NCBI GenBank assembly: GCA_964542755.1
Contig: CAZIWL010000052.1
Coordinates: 1-27,327 of the forward strand
Direction of reading: 5' to 3'
Length of the DNA: 27,327 nt
Source of the DNA: SKLM01 sp964542755
GTDB taxonomy: Bacteria > Chloroflexota > Anaerolineae > B4-G1
A program made the position numbers and the translations under genes. Each line of letters begins with the position of its first letter. Position 1 is the stretch's first letter. Positions 9,498 through 16,019 of this stretch are shown piece after piece. Under the pieces are notes generated by a model. The model saw nothing but the letters and a program-made list of their open reading frames with translations. It ran no database searches and was not told where the DNA came from.

Positions 9498-12350
9498 ATG
9501 GACAGCCAACTGGCAGCCTGGTTCGCCACCTTACCTCTACCCGTGCGGGGAGGACTCATCGCGTTGATCGCTGTGCTTGTCGCGCTGGTTACGCTCACCG
9601 ACCTCACCTTCGCGGTGATGCTCGGGGCGTGGCAGATGGTTGCTGCGGGTGCCGTTGGTATCGCAGCTGTCGCTGGGGCAGGGTGGTGGTTCTATCACAA
9701 GACGCAGCGGGAGAAGCAAGAGACGATCAATGCCAAGCTGGCGCGGGAGGGCCAGGCAGCCCTGGTGCTGCCTTTGCGGGGCGTTGGGGAGCGGTGGAGC
9801 AAGGCCAGCAAGTATGCCGAGACATTTGGCGCCAGTCTCGCTACGCTGACGCGGCAGATGCCCGACAAGCATCTCTCCCTGGAGATTATCGGTACTGAAG
9901 GGGGGATCTACCTGCAGATCTGGGCGCCGGACTTACCGGCACAGCAGGGTCTGGTACAGAACCTGTTGGCCAGTTTCCCCAACTTGATACAGATTCGGCC
10001 TCCGGAGAGCACGCTGCGCCGTCGTGACGTGCTGGAGGACCTCCTCCCGCAGACACAGTGGGCGACGTTCGAGCTCTCTCAGGATGCGGCGTATCCACTC
10101 CGTCAGATCGCGGACTTCAACACGGAATCCCTGCCCTCGATCCTGGCGGCCCTGATGAGGCAGCCGGAGATGGGGCGGATTGGTTTCCAGATCGTCCTCA
10201 AGGCCCCGAGCAGTGGGTGGAAGCGGAAAGCGACGCGCAACGCGGCGCAGAAGCGGCAGTCGCTGGCCGAACAGCGCAATTCTCTGCGAGCAACGGGAGA
10301 GAGAGAGGAGCTGAAGCGTCTGGAGGCCAAGGCAGATGCCCTGACGGGCTCAGCCTGCACCATCCGCGCGTTCGCGGAACCTCAGTCGGCGGATCGCCTC
10401 AAGCGCATGGTATCGGCTGTCGCTAGTATGACGCGGAGCCGATACAACGGTCTTGAGGTGGCGGGCAAGGGGCAGGGGGCGGACGCCGTTCTCGGTCGCT
10501 ACTTCGACTACGACGCCCGCAAGGTGGTGCTCAGCGCCGAGGAACTGGCACCGCTATGGCACGTGCCGGCGGATAACAAGGGGGTTGTCACCGCTCGTGG
10601 CGTGCAGATCCCCCCACCGGCCGAGGTCATCACGGTCGACCGCCCGCCCTTCCACCCCGATCACCGCATCTTGGGGCGCGGGATGATGGACACAGGGGAG
10701 CAGGTGTTCGTCAAGTGGAAGCACGGCTTCGACACCCGCGTCCACTCCTTCAGCGTGGGGCCCACAGGATCGGGCAAGAGTACGTTGATGCTCTTCCTGA
10801 TGCTCCAGGACATCTGCTCGGGATATGGCACCATCCTGATGGAGCCGCACCGGGACCTGACACTGAACGTGATCGACAACCTCCCTCCAGAGAGGGCCCG
10901 TGACGTGGCGTGGATCAACCCAACGGATCCCAAGATCAAGACACTCCCGTCGCACCTGGGCATTGAGCCGTGGGACCTGGAGAGGACGTTCGGCCTCAAC
11001 ATGCTGGACTACGGCGGCGAACCGGAGCGCATCCAGGGAGCCACGCGGCGCTTCATGTTCGTGGTCCAGATGATGCTGGGGGGCAGGACCTGGGACCAGA
11101 TGCCGAGGATGAAGCGCATCCTGGACAGCAGCCTGGGTGCCATTATGGAGGGCGTGGAGGGGACGCCCACGCTGATGCACTTGTGGCGTCTGATCGACGC
11201 CGAGCAGAGCGAGTATCGGGACTCTCTGATCGAGCGGGTGAAGAACCCGATGGTCAAGACCTTCTGGACGAGCGAGTACGAGAGCTGGAACTCGGGGCGC
11301 AAGGCAGAGGCATTCGGCCCGGTCCGTAACCGAATCCAGCCGCTCATCCAGCACCGGATCGTGCGGCACATTGTGGCCCAGGAGCACACAACGCTGCCGT
11401 TCCTGAAGCTGATGGACGCAGGCAAGGTCATCTTGATCGACCTCTCCGCCAACGATGAGCGCATCAGTGAGGCGTCGGGGGCGTTGGGCACGATGATGAT
11501 TACGCTGCTGTGGGCAGCGGCCAAGTCGCGGGTGAAGCACACCTACCCCGTGGCGACATATTTGTGGGTGGATGAGTTCCACAACTATGTCACGCGGCAG
11601 TTCGAGCAGATCCTGGCCGAGGCCCGTGGGTTCGGCCTGGGCGTGAACGCCGCGACGCAGTCCTACGAGCAGGTGCCAGACTTCATGCAGGAGGCACTGG
11701 AGGCCAATGCCTGGACCAAGCTCACGGCGGCTCTCAAGTCCAGGAGTGACGCTCGGCGCATGGAGAAGATACTCGACGTGCCGTCAGAGCAATTGAGGAC
11801 GATGGAGAAGTACACGTGGGCGGCCCAGGTGTCCGCGGACCGGCAGACCACAGACACATTCACCGTCCGGTCGCTGCCCCCCGTGAAACTGCCGTCGGAG
11901 ACTGAGAAGGGCGAGGTCTACCTGGATGCGAGCAAGCTGCACGAGTCATTCCGTAGGGCAGGCAATGGCGAGATGCCGCATCCGGAGGACCGAGGAGGGG
12001 AGTCCTTCGATGCCTTCGAGGGCGTGGGGGACCTCGACGCCGGCGATGAGGCGGCCTGGAAGAAGCATCGAGAGGCGATGAGGGGCAAGGACCTCGACGG
12101 TCGGGCGGAGTACCTGGAGGACCTATCCGAGGATGCCTGGCAGACCTACCGCCGCCTCCGTCAGATGATGGACAAGAGATGGTATCAGGAGATTGTTTCA
12201 TCGCCGGATGGCTTCGACGACCGGCGTGACTGGATTCGCACGATGTCAGCATTGCAGCTCGAGACACCGCGGGATGAGATCGAGGCCGAGCGCCTGCGCC
12301 TGGCGGGTGAGGCAGCGGATGTCGCAAGCGATCTCGCCGACCTGTTCTAG
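9498..12350 (+). CDS. VirD4/TraG-type conjugation (type IV secretion) ATPase
   Basis: 950 residues. Two hydrophobic segments near the N-terminus (about 13-34 and 40-60) anchor it in the membrane. A P-loop is clear at residues 421-428 (GPTGSGKS). Further acidic nucleotide-binding motifs are VILIDLS (644-650) and YLWVDEFHNY, with D692/E693 as the likely Walker B pair. The spacing fits the type IV coupling-protein/HerA superfamily, hexameric pumps that move DNA across membranes. The C-terminal 150 residues are charged and resemble a substrate-docking tail. Neighbours are secreted and membrane proteins upstream and a Replic_Relax protein downstream, which supports a conjugative or integrative element. 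No relaxase is seen in the window. Superfamily is confident; VirD4 versus VirB4-like role is less so. Confidence 0.82.
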   Translation: MDSQLAAWFATLPLPVRGGLIALIAVLVALVTLTDLTFAVMLGAWQMVAAGAVGIAAVAGAGWWFYHKTQREKQETINAKLAREGQAALVLPLRGVGERWSKASKYAETFGASLATLTRQMPDKHLSLEIIGTEGGIYLQIWAPDLPAQQGLVQNLLASFPNLIQIRPPESTLRRRDVLEDLLPQTQWATFELSQDAAYPLRQIADFNTESLPSILAALMRQPEMGRIGFQIVLKAPSSGWKRKATRNAAQKRQSLAEQRNSLRATGEREELKRLEAKADALTGSACTIRAFAEPQSADRLKRMVSAVASMTRSRYNGLEVAGKGQGADAVLGRYFDYDARKVVLSAEELAPLWHVPADNKGVVTARGVQIPPPAEVITVDRPPFHPDHRILGRGMMDTGEQVFVKWKHGFDTRVHSFSVGPTGSGKSTLMLFLMLQDICSGYGTILMEPHRDLTLNVIDNLPPERARDVAWINPTDPKIKTLPSHLGIEPWDLERTFGLNMLDYGGEPERIQGATRRFMFVVQMMLGGRTWDQMPRMKRILDSSLGAIMEGVEGTPTLMHLWRLIDAEQSEYRDSLIERVKNPMVKTFWTSEYESWNSGRKAEAFGPVRNRIQPLIQHRIVRHIVAQEHTTLPFLKLMDAGKVILIDLSANDERISEASGALGTMMITLLWAAAKSRVKHTYPVATYLWVDEFHNYVTRQFEQILAEARGFGLGVNAATQSYEQVPDFMQEALEANAWTKLTAALKSRSDARRMEKILDVPSEQLRTMEKYTWAAQVSADRQTTDTFTVRSLPPVKLPSETEKGEVYLDASKLHESFRRAGNGEMPHPEDRGGESFDAFEGVGDLDAGDEAAWKKHREAMRGKDLDGRAEYLEDLSEDAWQTYRRLRQMMDKRWYQEIVSSPDGFDDRRDWIRTMSALQLETPRDEIEAERLRLAGEAADVASDLADLF

Positions 12351-12385
12351 CGACTGACCACCAGCACCACTGAGAGGAGATCATG

Positions 12386-13053
12386 ATGAATCGAGGATCG
12401 TTCAGTCTGGTTACGCCTCCACGCCCATCAGGCAAGTTTCTGAACTTCCGCACCGAGCGCCCTGAAGTTTCGATCACACCGAGTTACGTTCGCTCGTTGT
12501 ATCTCACTGACCGGGACCGTGAGGTGCTCCGCTTTCTTGCGGAGGTCGGCTACGCCACGACCGATCAGCTGAGACGCNNNNNNNNNNNNNNNNNNNNNNN
12601 NNNNNNNNNNNNNNNNNNNNNNNNNNNNNNNNNNNNNNNNNNNNNNNNNNNNNNNNNNNNNNNNNNNNNNNNNNNNNGAAGGAGCTGCCCTTCTACGTGG
12701 AGTTCGACCGGGATACGCACCCGATCAGCCACGTGGTGGCCAAGGTCAAGCAATACAGCCTATATCGCAAGAGCAACAGCTGGAAGCAGAAGCGCAAGGT
12801 GTTTCCCAATATCCTTCTCGTCGTCTGGTCGAAGTATGAGCTTGGCGACGGTCTATCGAAGGAAGAGGCTGCGGAGCGCCGTCGGGCTAAAGCTCAAAGG
12901 CGCCTGGATGACCTCATTGAGTGTCTCCAAGACACCATACGTTACACAAAGCTGCGTTGGTTCTGCCAGCGGCTGGACCTTGTGGGGAAGGAGCCGTGGC
13001 GCGTGGTTACAGCGGATGGCATGAAGCAGTCACCACCCTTCTTCACTCGCTAG
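12386..13053 (+). CDS. Replic_Relax family protein, interrupted by assembly gap
   Basis: The start is ATG 12386 (ATG 12383 is also possible) after GAGAGGAGA. The 5' part encodes a winged-helix region, YLTDRDREVLRFLAEVGYAT, typical of the Replic_Relax (replication-relaxation) family. After the N run, the frame from 12679 encodes LPFYVEFDRDTHPISHVVAK and KVKQYSLYRKSNSW, the conserved second half of that family. The two halves are in different frames only because the 100-N gap has arbitrary length; I read them as one gene. Family members are about 200-300 residues and sit on plasmids and integrative elements, where they act in replication initiation or mobilisation. The missing middle is probably the remainder of the wHTH plus linker. 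Confidence 0.72.
12578..12677. other. Assembly gap (100 N) inside the Replic_Relax gene
   Basis: One hundred N mark a scaffold join. The sequences on either side do not share an obvious overlap, so real sequence is missing here, likely a few tens to hundreds of bases judging by the family length. Confidence 0.95.
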
Positions 13054-13067
13054 GGCGGAGAGAGGCC

Positions 13068-13364
13068 ATGATCTTTATGCGGCTGAAGGCCACGCACATC
13101 GGGTCGGGGGAGATGCTGCCCCCGACCCTGATCCTAACCGACCGGGCTCTGGTCCGGGAGGATCCGGAGGGGTTGTCGAAGCATACGGTCGAGGTGCCCT
13201 TAGATCAGATCGCCTCGGTCCAGCTGACCGAATACCTTATGTATGCCACGTTGCGCGTGGTCACGGAGGGCGGTGACGTGATCGAGACCAAAGGCTTGCC
13301 CAAGCAGGAAGCAAAGGATCTCCAGGATCTCATCGGAGAAGCCAGGAAAATCCATGGTCGATAG
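13068..13364 (+). CDS. Small bacterial PH-like domain protein
   Basis: 98 residues from ATG 13068 (ATG 13077 is the alternative). The pattern VPLDQIASVQLTEYL, then a Gly-containing strand pair (LRVVTEGGDVIETKGLP), then an amphipathic helix KQEAKDLQDLIGEAR fits a single bacterial PH-like domain, of the kind where 'GLPKxEAxxLxxLI' ends the fold. These small proteins are often accessory and of unknown role. It follows the Replic_Relax gene by 14 bases and is probably last in that operon. Its 3' half is antisense to the small minus-strand gene at 13200-13481, giving a convergent overlap of about 165 bases. Confidence 0.68.
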   Translation: MIFMRLKATHIGSGEMLPPTLILTDRALVREDPEGLSKHTVEVPLDQIASVQLTEYLMYATLRVVTEGGDVIETKGLPKQEAKDLQDLIGEARKIHGR

Positions 13365-13481
13365 ACAGTAGCCCAGGTAGACGCCGCTAAGGAGACCGGC
13401 AATGGCAACGATGGTCAATGTCGTACTGGCGATGAGGGTAACTCTCTTGAGCTGGGAGTCGGTGGGTGTGCTCTGCGACAT
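13200..13481 (-). CDS. Small single-TM protein, minus strand
   Basis: 93 residues starting at the minus-strand ATG at 13481, chosen because AAGGAG sits just upstream (spacing about six). The N-terminus MSQSTPTDSQLKR is polar, followed by one membrane helix (about residues 14-36, VTLIASTTLTIVAIAGLL onward) and a mixed C-terminal tail. The N-terminal 40 residues lie in otherwise empty sequence; the rest is antisense to the PH-like gene. The leftward promoter at 13734-13763 and the small gene 13520-13657 precede it, so a two-gene leftward operon is plausible. The long antisense overlap lowers confidence for the C-terminal part. Confidence 0.48.
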   Translation of the reverse strand: MSQSTPTDSQLKRVTLIASTTLTIVAIAGLLSGVYLGYCLSTMDFPGFSDEILEILCFLLGQAFGLDHVTALRDHAQRGIHKVFGQLDRGDLI

Positions 13482-13519
13482 CGGGGGTCTCCTTAGCGGC
13501 GCCGTGTCACCTGGCGGAC

Positions 13520-13657
13520 TCAGAGAACGCTGGCGATTTCCTGAGCCATGGCGTAGGCGCCGCCCCATAGCGTGATGAGGGGGATGATGGCGACAACCGC
13601 AGCCAGGATAGTGAGTGCTGTTTCGGAGAGCAGTGCGGTGGGTTTTCTGTATAGCAT
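13520..13657 (-). CDS. 45-residue membrane protein, minus strand
   Basis: The minus-strand ATG at 13657 is preceded by AGGGAGGA (13663-13670), an excellent ribosome site. The 45-residue product starts MLYRKPTALLSE and has one hydrophobic helix (about 14-38, TALTILAAVVAIIPLITLW). Its stop is at 13520-13522, 38 bases before the start of the next minus-strand gene. It lies directly downstream of the leftward promoter whose -35 box is in the 31-bp inverted repeat, with a leader of roughly 70 bases. It is too short to classify; small pore, immunity or regulatory peptide roles are all possible. Confidence 0.55.
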   Translation of the reverse strand: MLYRKPTALLSETALTILAAVVAIIPLITLWGGAYAMAQEIASVL

Positions 13658-13733
13658 GTCAGTCCTCCCTTTCTTCCTTGGTGGGCCCTCGACGGGACCT
13701 TGCGATTGCGGTACCTCGTCCGTCTCTGAGTTC

Positions 13734-13763
13734 AGTATAAGGGATCTGGGCCCGTTCCCTCAA
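13734..13763 (-). promoter_or_regulatory. Leftward sigma70-type promoter
   Basis: Read on the minus strand: TTGAGG (13758-13763), an 18-base spacer, then TATACT (13734-13739). The -35 box lies at the outer edge of the left arm of the 31-bp inverted repeat. It points at the two small membrane genes at 13657 and 13481. Confidence 0.65.
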
Positions 13764-13788
13764 CCAGTTTTAGCGGACATTTCGGACA
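13758..13788 (+). repeat. 31-bp inverted repeat, left arm (operator candidate)
   Basis: A perfect reverse complement of 14490-14520. It contains CCTCAACCAGTTTTAGCGGA followed by CATTTCGGACA. Read outward it holds two GTCCG half-sites nine bases apart, then the -35 box TTGAGG. The position, immediately upstream of and touching a -35, fits an activator or repressor operator. Confidence 0.8.
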
Positions 13789-13816
13789 ACAGCCAGAGCA
13801 TTGCGAGTTTCTACTT

Positions 13817-14518
13817 ATGAGTTACTCAACTGCCGACGTCGCTGAGTTGTTCTGCGTTTCGCAGCGCACGGTGCGTCGATGGATCAAAGCGGGAGAGCTG
13901 GAGGCACGGAGAACGCCGTCAGGGCGTGGGGTATGGCGCATTCCGGTGTCCGAGGTCGAGCGTTTCCAGAACGTCCGGGCCGACCAGGGGGAGTACGAGC
14001 CGGTGGACAAGGCGGCTCTCTACGTACGGGCGCCGGAACCCACGGGCGATCTCCTGGCTCACATTGAGGCCCATCTGAGGCAGTATGCTGCGCGGAACAG
14101 GTATCACATCATAGACGTGGTCCGCGAGACCTCCCTGGGCATCGACAGCAAGCGTGACGGGCTGATGTCGTTGCGCCGGTACATCATCAAGGGGGGCATC
14201 GACGTCATCGTCGTCGAGCGTGCCGACCGCATCCTCATCACTGGGTACAGCGAGTTCGAGCATTGGGCTAAGGCGGCCGATGTGAGGATTGAGGAGGCGG
14301 GGATCATCAGCGAAACGGTGGCGGTGCAGTACAGTCAGGAGATCATCGAGGACCTTTTCTTCCCCCTGGCCGATGCCCTGGCACTGGCCGCGGATCGCAG
14401 CAAGGCAGAGCAGGTCACGGCCCGCGTGCTGGCTGAGGCGTGGCGATTCTTGGACCTGGAAGGGGCAAATGTCCGTCCGGACACGATCATGTCCGAAATG
14501 TCCGCTAAAACTGGTTGA
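13817..14518 (+). CDS. MerR-HTH plus degenerate IS607-type serine recombinase; likely transcription regulator
   Basis: 233 residues. Residues 3-50 are a MerR-type helix-turn-helix (YSTADVAELFCVSQRTVRRW) with the GRGVWRIPVSEV wing seen in IS607 recombinases. Residues 66-200 follow the serine-resolvase fold: LYVRAPEP (69-75), GIDSKRDGLMSLRRYI, VIVVERADRILITGY, and a C-terminal EIIEDLFFPL helix. IS607 enzymes have YARVSS where this protein has YVRAPEP, so Arg71 is kept but no serine is at the catalytic place. It therefore probably binds DNA without recombining it. The 3' end of the gene is embedded in the right arm of the 31-bp inverted repeat. No strong ribosome site precedes ATG 13817. No TnpB gene accompanies it. 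Confidence 0.75.
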   Translation: MSYSTADVAELFCVSQRTVRRWIKAGELEARRTPSGRGVWRIPVSEVERFQNVRADQGEYEPVDKAALYVRAPEPTGDLLAHIEAHLRQYAARNRYHIIDVVRETSLGIDSKRDGLMSLRRYIIKGGIDVIVVERADRILITGYSEFEHWAKAADVRIEEAGIISETVAVQYSQEIIEDLFFPLADALALAADRSKAEQVTARVLAEAWRFLDLEGANVRPDTIMSEMSAKTG

Positions 14519-14520
14519 GG
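14490..14520 (+). repeat. 31-bp inverted repeat, right arm (operator candidate)
   Basis: An exact reverse complement of 13758-13788. It overlaps the last codons and stop of the regulator gene. GTCCG half-sites occur at 14491 and 14500 (nine bases apart), with two more just upstream at 14471 and 14475, and the arm ends in TTGAGG, the -35 box of the rightward promoter. Confidence 0.8.
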
Positions 14521-14544
14521 TTTGGCCCTCGATTCCGCTATAGT
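14515..14544 (+). promoter_or_regulatory. Rightward sigma70-type promoter of the tag-protein operon
   Basis: TTGAGG (14515-14520), an 18-base spacer, then TATAGT (14539-14544), predicting a start near 14551 and a short leader to ATG 14581. It is the mirror image of the leftward promoter at 13734-13763, with the same -35, the same spacer length and a near-identical -10. Confidence 0.7.
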
Positions 14545-14580
14545 GAGGGTACTGATTGGACCGGAGACTGAGAGGACTTG

Positions 14581-15186
14581 ATGGTATGCGATAACGCACT
14601 CAACAGAAGCTGCCTATGCCTGGAGCAGGACGGCGTGCCGGCTGCGGCCGCACGGAACGTCGTGAGCGGACGCCGGTCGAGGCGACCGAACCCTGTCGAG
14701 GCTCACCAGGGCGCGATACCGACCTCTCCACCGCCGGATGTCACCAGCATCATCGAGGGGCGACGGGCCGTGTATGAGGCGACCGAGGTCTGTCCTGACT
14801 GCGGTGCGATCAAGGCCCAGATGGCTCCATGCCCCCGCTGTGCGGGGAGTGGCCAGGTGCCGAGCGACGCGCTGCCCGGCCCTTTGAGGGCCAGGATGAG
14901 CGCGGAGCGAATCACGGCAGACGAGTTGGCCGAGATGGTGTCGCGGGGTGAGGGGACGCTTGACATCGTCCGTGCCTTCCCTGGCGTGGCCGAGCGGCTC
15001 GATGACCAGGGGCGGCGCTCCCTGTTCGATGCCGCTCGCCGGCAGCCGATGATGGCCATGCTCGGACGCACGCCGGACGCACTGGTAGAGGCTGGGGGGA
15101 GCGACGTGTTGGCGCAGGTTGCGGAGGCGAAGCCGCGCCTGGCCCGGCGCTCGCTGCGGACGGCGGCCATCCTGGGGTTAGATTGA
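14581..15186 (+). CDS. MVCD-tag protein 1: zinc-ribbon protein of unknown function
   Basis: 201 residues. The start is ATG 14581, since it aligns with five other tagged proteins and follows GAGAGGA. The N-terminal tag is MVCDNALNRS, Cys11, Cys13, then GVPAAA (18-23). A segment RNVVSGRR follows that matches xNxxSGLRQ in the proteins at 23810 and 25239. A zinc ribbon lies further in, at Cys71, Cys74, Cys84 and Cys87 (CPDCGAI and CPRC). The C-terminal 100 residues are helical (RITADELAEMVSRGEGTLDI and later) and unrecognised. It is first in the operon driven by the promoter at 14515-14544, hence the gene most directly under the resolvase-like regulator. Confidence 0.7.
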   Translation: MVCDNALNRSCLCLEQDGVPAAAARNVVSGRRSRRPNPVEAHQGAIPTSPPPDVTSIIEGRRAVYEATEVCPDCGAIKAQMAPCPRCAGSGQVPSDALPGPLRARMSAERITADELAEMVSRGEGTLDIVRAFPGVAERLDDQGRRSLFDAARRQPMMAMLGRTPDALVEAGGSDVLAQVAEAKPRLARRSLRTAAILGLD

Positions 15187-15279
15187 GTCTCCGCCGACTA
15201 CGGCGGTTCGGCTGGGAAGATAGGCCAGTGCTGTACGTTCAAGTGGTAGGAAGCGGCGAAGGGAATCGCCGTTGGAGAC
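15187..15279 (+). other. Possible structured RNA segment between genes
   Basis: GTCTCC (15187-15192) can pair with GGAGAC (15274-15279). Inside are CCGCCG-acta-CGGCGG (15191-15206, sharing bases with the outer stem) and CGGCGA/TCGCCG (15254-15271). The hairpins could simply be intercistronic stability elements. It is not a tRNA: no T-loop sequence sits where one should. Confidence 0.25.
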
Positions 15280-15300
15280 ATTCGTAGAGGAGACAGGTGT

Positions 15301-15930
15301 ATGAGAGGTGTAACACACGCTGCTGCCGGCCTGGTGGTTGGGGTAGCTTTACGCGAGGCAACGGGAGATCCAACCTTCTGGCTGCCCGCCGCCGGCATGC
15401 TTGGCGGTCTGCTGCCCGACATCGACGAGCCCAACTCGACAGTGGCCCACCTCCCTGGGAAGCTCCGCAAGACGGTACGGCGCACGGCGGGGAAGGGACC
15501 GGCAGGAGCCCTGGTGAATCTGGCAGTCAGCATAGTCACTGGTCTCCTGGAGGCGGTGACGGTAGCTCTAGCCACGCTGGTCAAGTCAGTGCTGGGGCAT
15601 AGGGGGGCGATGCACTCCCTGACGCTGGCAGTTGGGGTAGCGGTGGGGGCGACGATGGGCGCACTGACTCTCGATGCCATCGCCGAGGCCAACTGGGCGT
15701 TCAGAGTCCCTGCGCTGGTGGGGCCGGCGATGGGGGTAGGGTACATCACGCACCTCATCACCGATGCGATGACCAAGACGGGGGTACCGCTTCTGTGGCC
15801 TCTGAGCAGCGAGCGCATCCGGCTCCTGCCGAAGGGGCTGTCGGCCAAGACAGGGGGCGTCATTGACTGGCTTGTGATGTTCCTCTGCTATGCAGCGACG
15901 TTCGGATTGATCCTGAACGGTATGGGGTGA
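15301..15930 (+). CDS. YdjM/DUF457-like membrane-bound metal-dependent hydrolase
   Basis: 209 residues, with AGAGGAGAC just before ATG 15301. The protein has four to five hydrophobic helices. The conserved metal-ligand pattern of the YdjM (LexA-regulated, membrane-bound hydrolase) family is present: His6 in THAAAG, Asp40 and Asp42 in LLPDIDEP, His100 and His105 in HRGAMHS, and His151 with Asp155 in ITHLITDAMTKTGV. The length is typical (about 170-220 residues). The family is thought to be a phospholipase- or phosphatase-like membrane enzyme of the zinc-dependent class, but the substrate is not firmly known. Its place inside the tag operon suggests a membrane-remodelling or maturation step. 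Family call confident; reaction not. Confidence 0.85.
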   Translation: MRGVTHAAAGLVVGVALREATGDPTFWLPAAGMLGGLLPDIDEPNSTVAHLPGKLRKTVRRTAGKGPAGALVNLAVSIVTGLLEAVTVALATLVKSVLGHRGAMHSLTLAVGVAVGATMGALTLDAIAEANWAFRVPALVGPAMGVGYITHLITDAMTKTGVPLLWPLSSERIRLLPKGLSAKTGGVIDWLVMFLCYAATFGLILNGMG

Positions 15931-16019
15931 TAGGGAGTCCGTGGGCAGGCGCGCCGGCGCGGGTCTGTCAAATGAGAACGCTGAAGCAGCATAAACGCTA
16001 ATATCAGGAGGTCATAAGG

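Noticed and set aside
10554..11582. Long open frame antisense to the type IV ATPase (also 19041-19955 and 21532-22167 on the minus strand)
   Set aside because: These mirror well-supported + strand genes in high-GC DNA, lack ribosome sites, and have low-complexity His/Arg/Leu-rich products.
13758..14520. The inverted repeats and recombinase gene as an active transposon
   Set aside because: IS607 elements do not have terminal inverted repeats, there is no TnpB, no flanking target duplication is visible, and the catalytic serine is missing. The matching outward promoters explain the repeats better.
15187..15279. A tRNA gene suggested by the 93-base length and end pairing
   Set aside because: There is no D-loop or T-loop consensus in the right places and no plausible anticodon arm.
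15950..15961. GC-only palindrome CGCGCCGGCGCG as a terminator
   Set aside because: It is short, has no loop and no T run, and the surrounding genes appear to form one operon.
15972..16001. Nine-codon leader peptide (MRTLKQHKR) before the gene at 16020
   Set aside because: It has no ribosome site of its own and no regulatory codon run, so it is likely chance.
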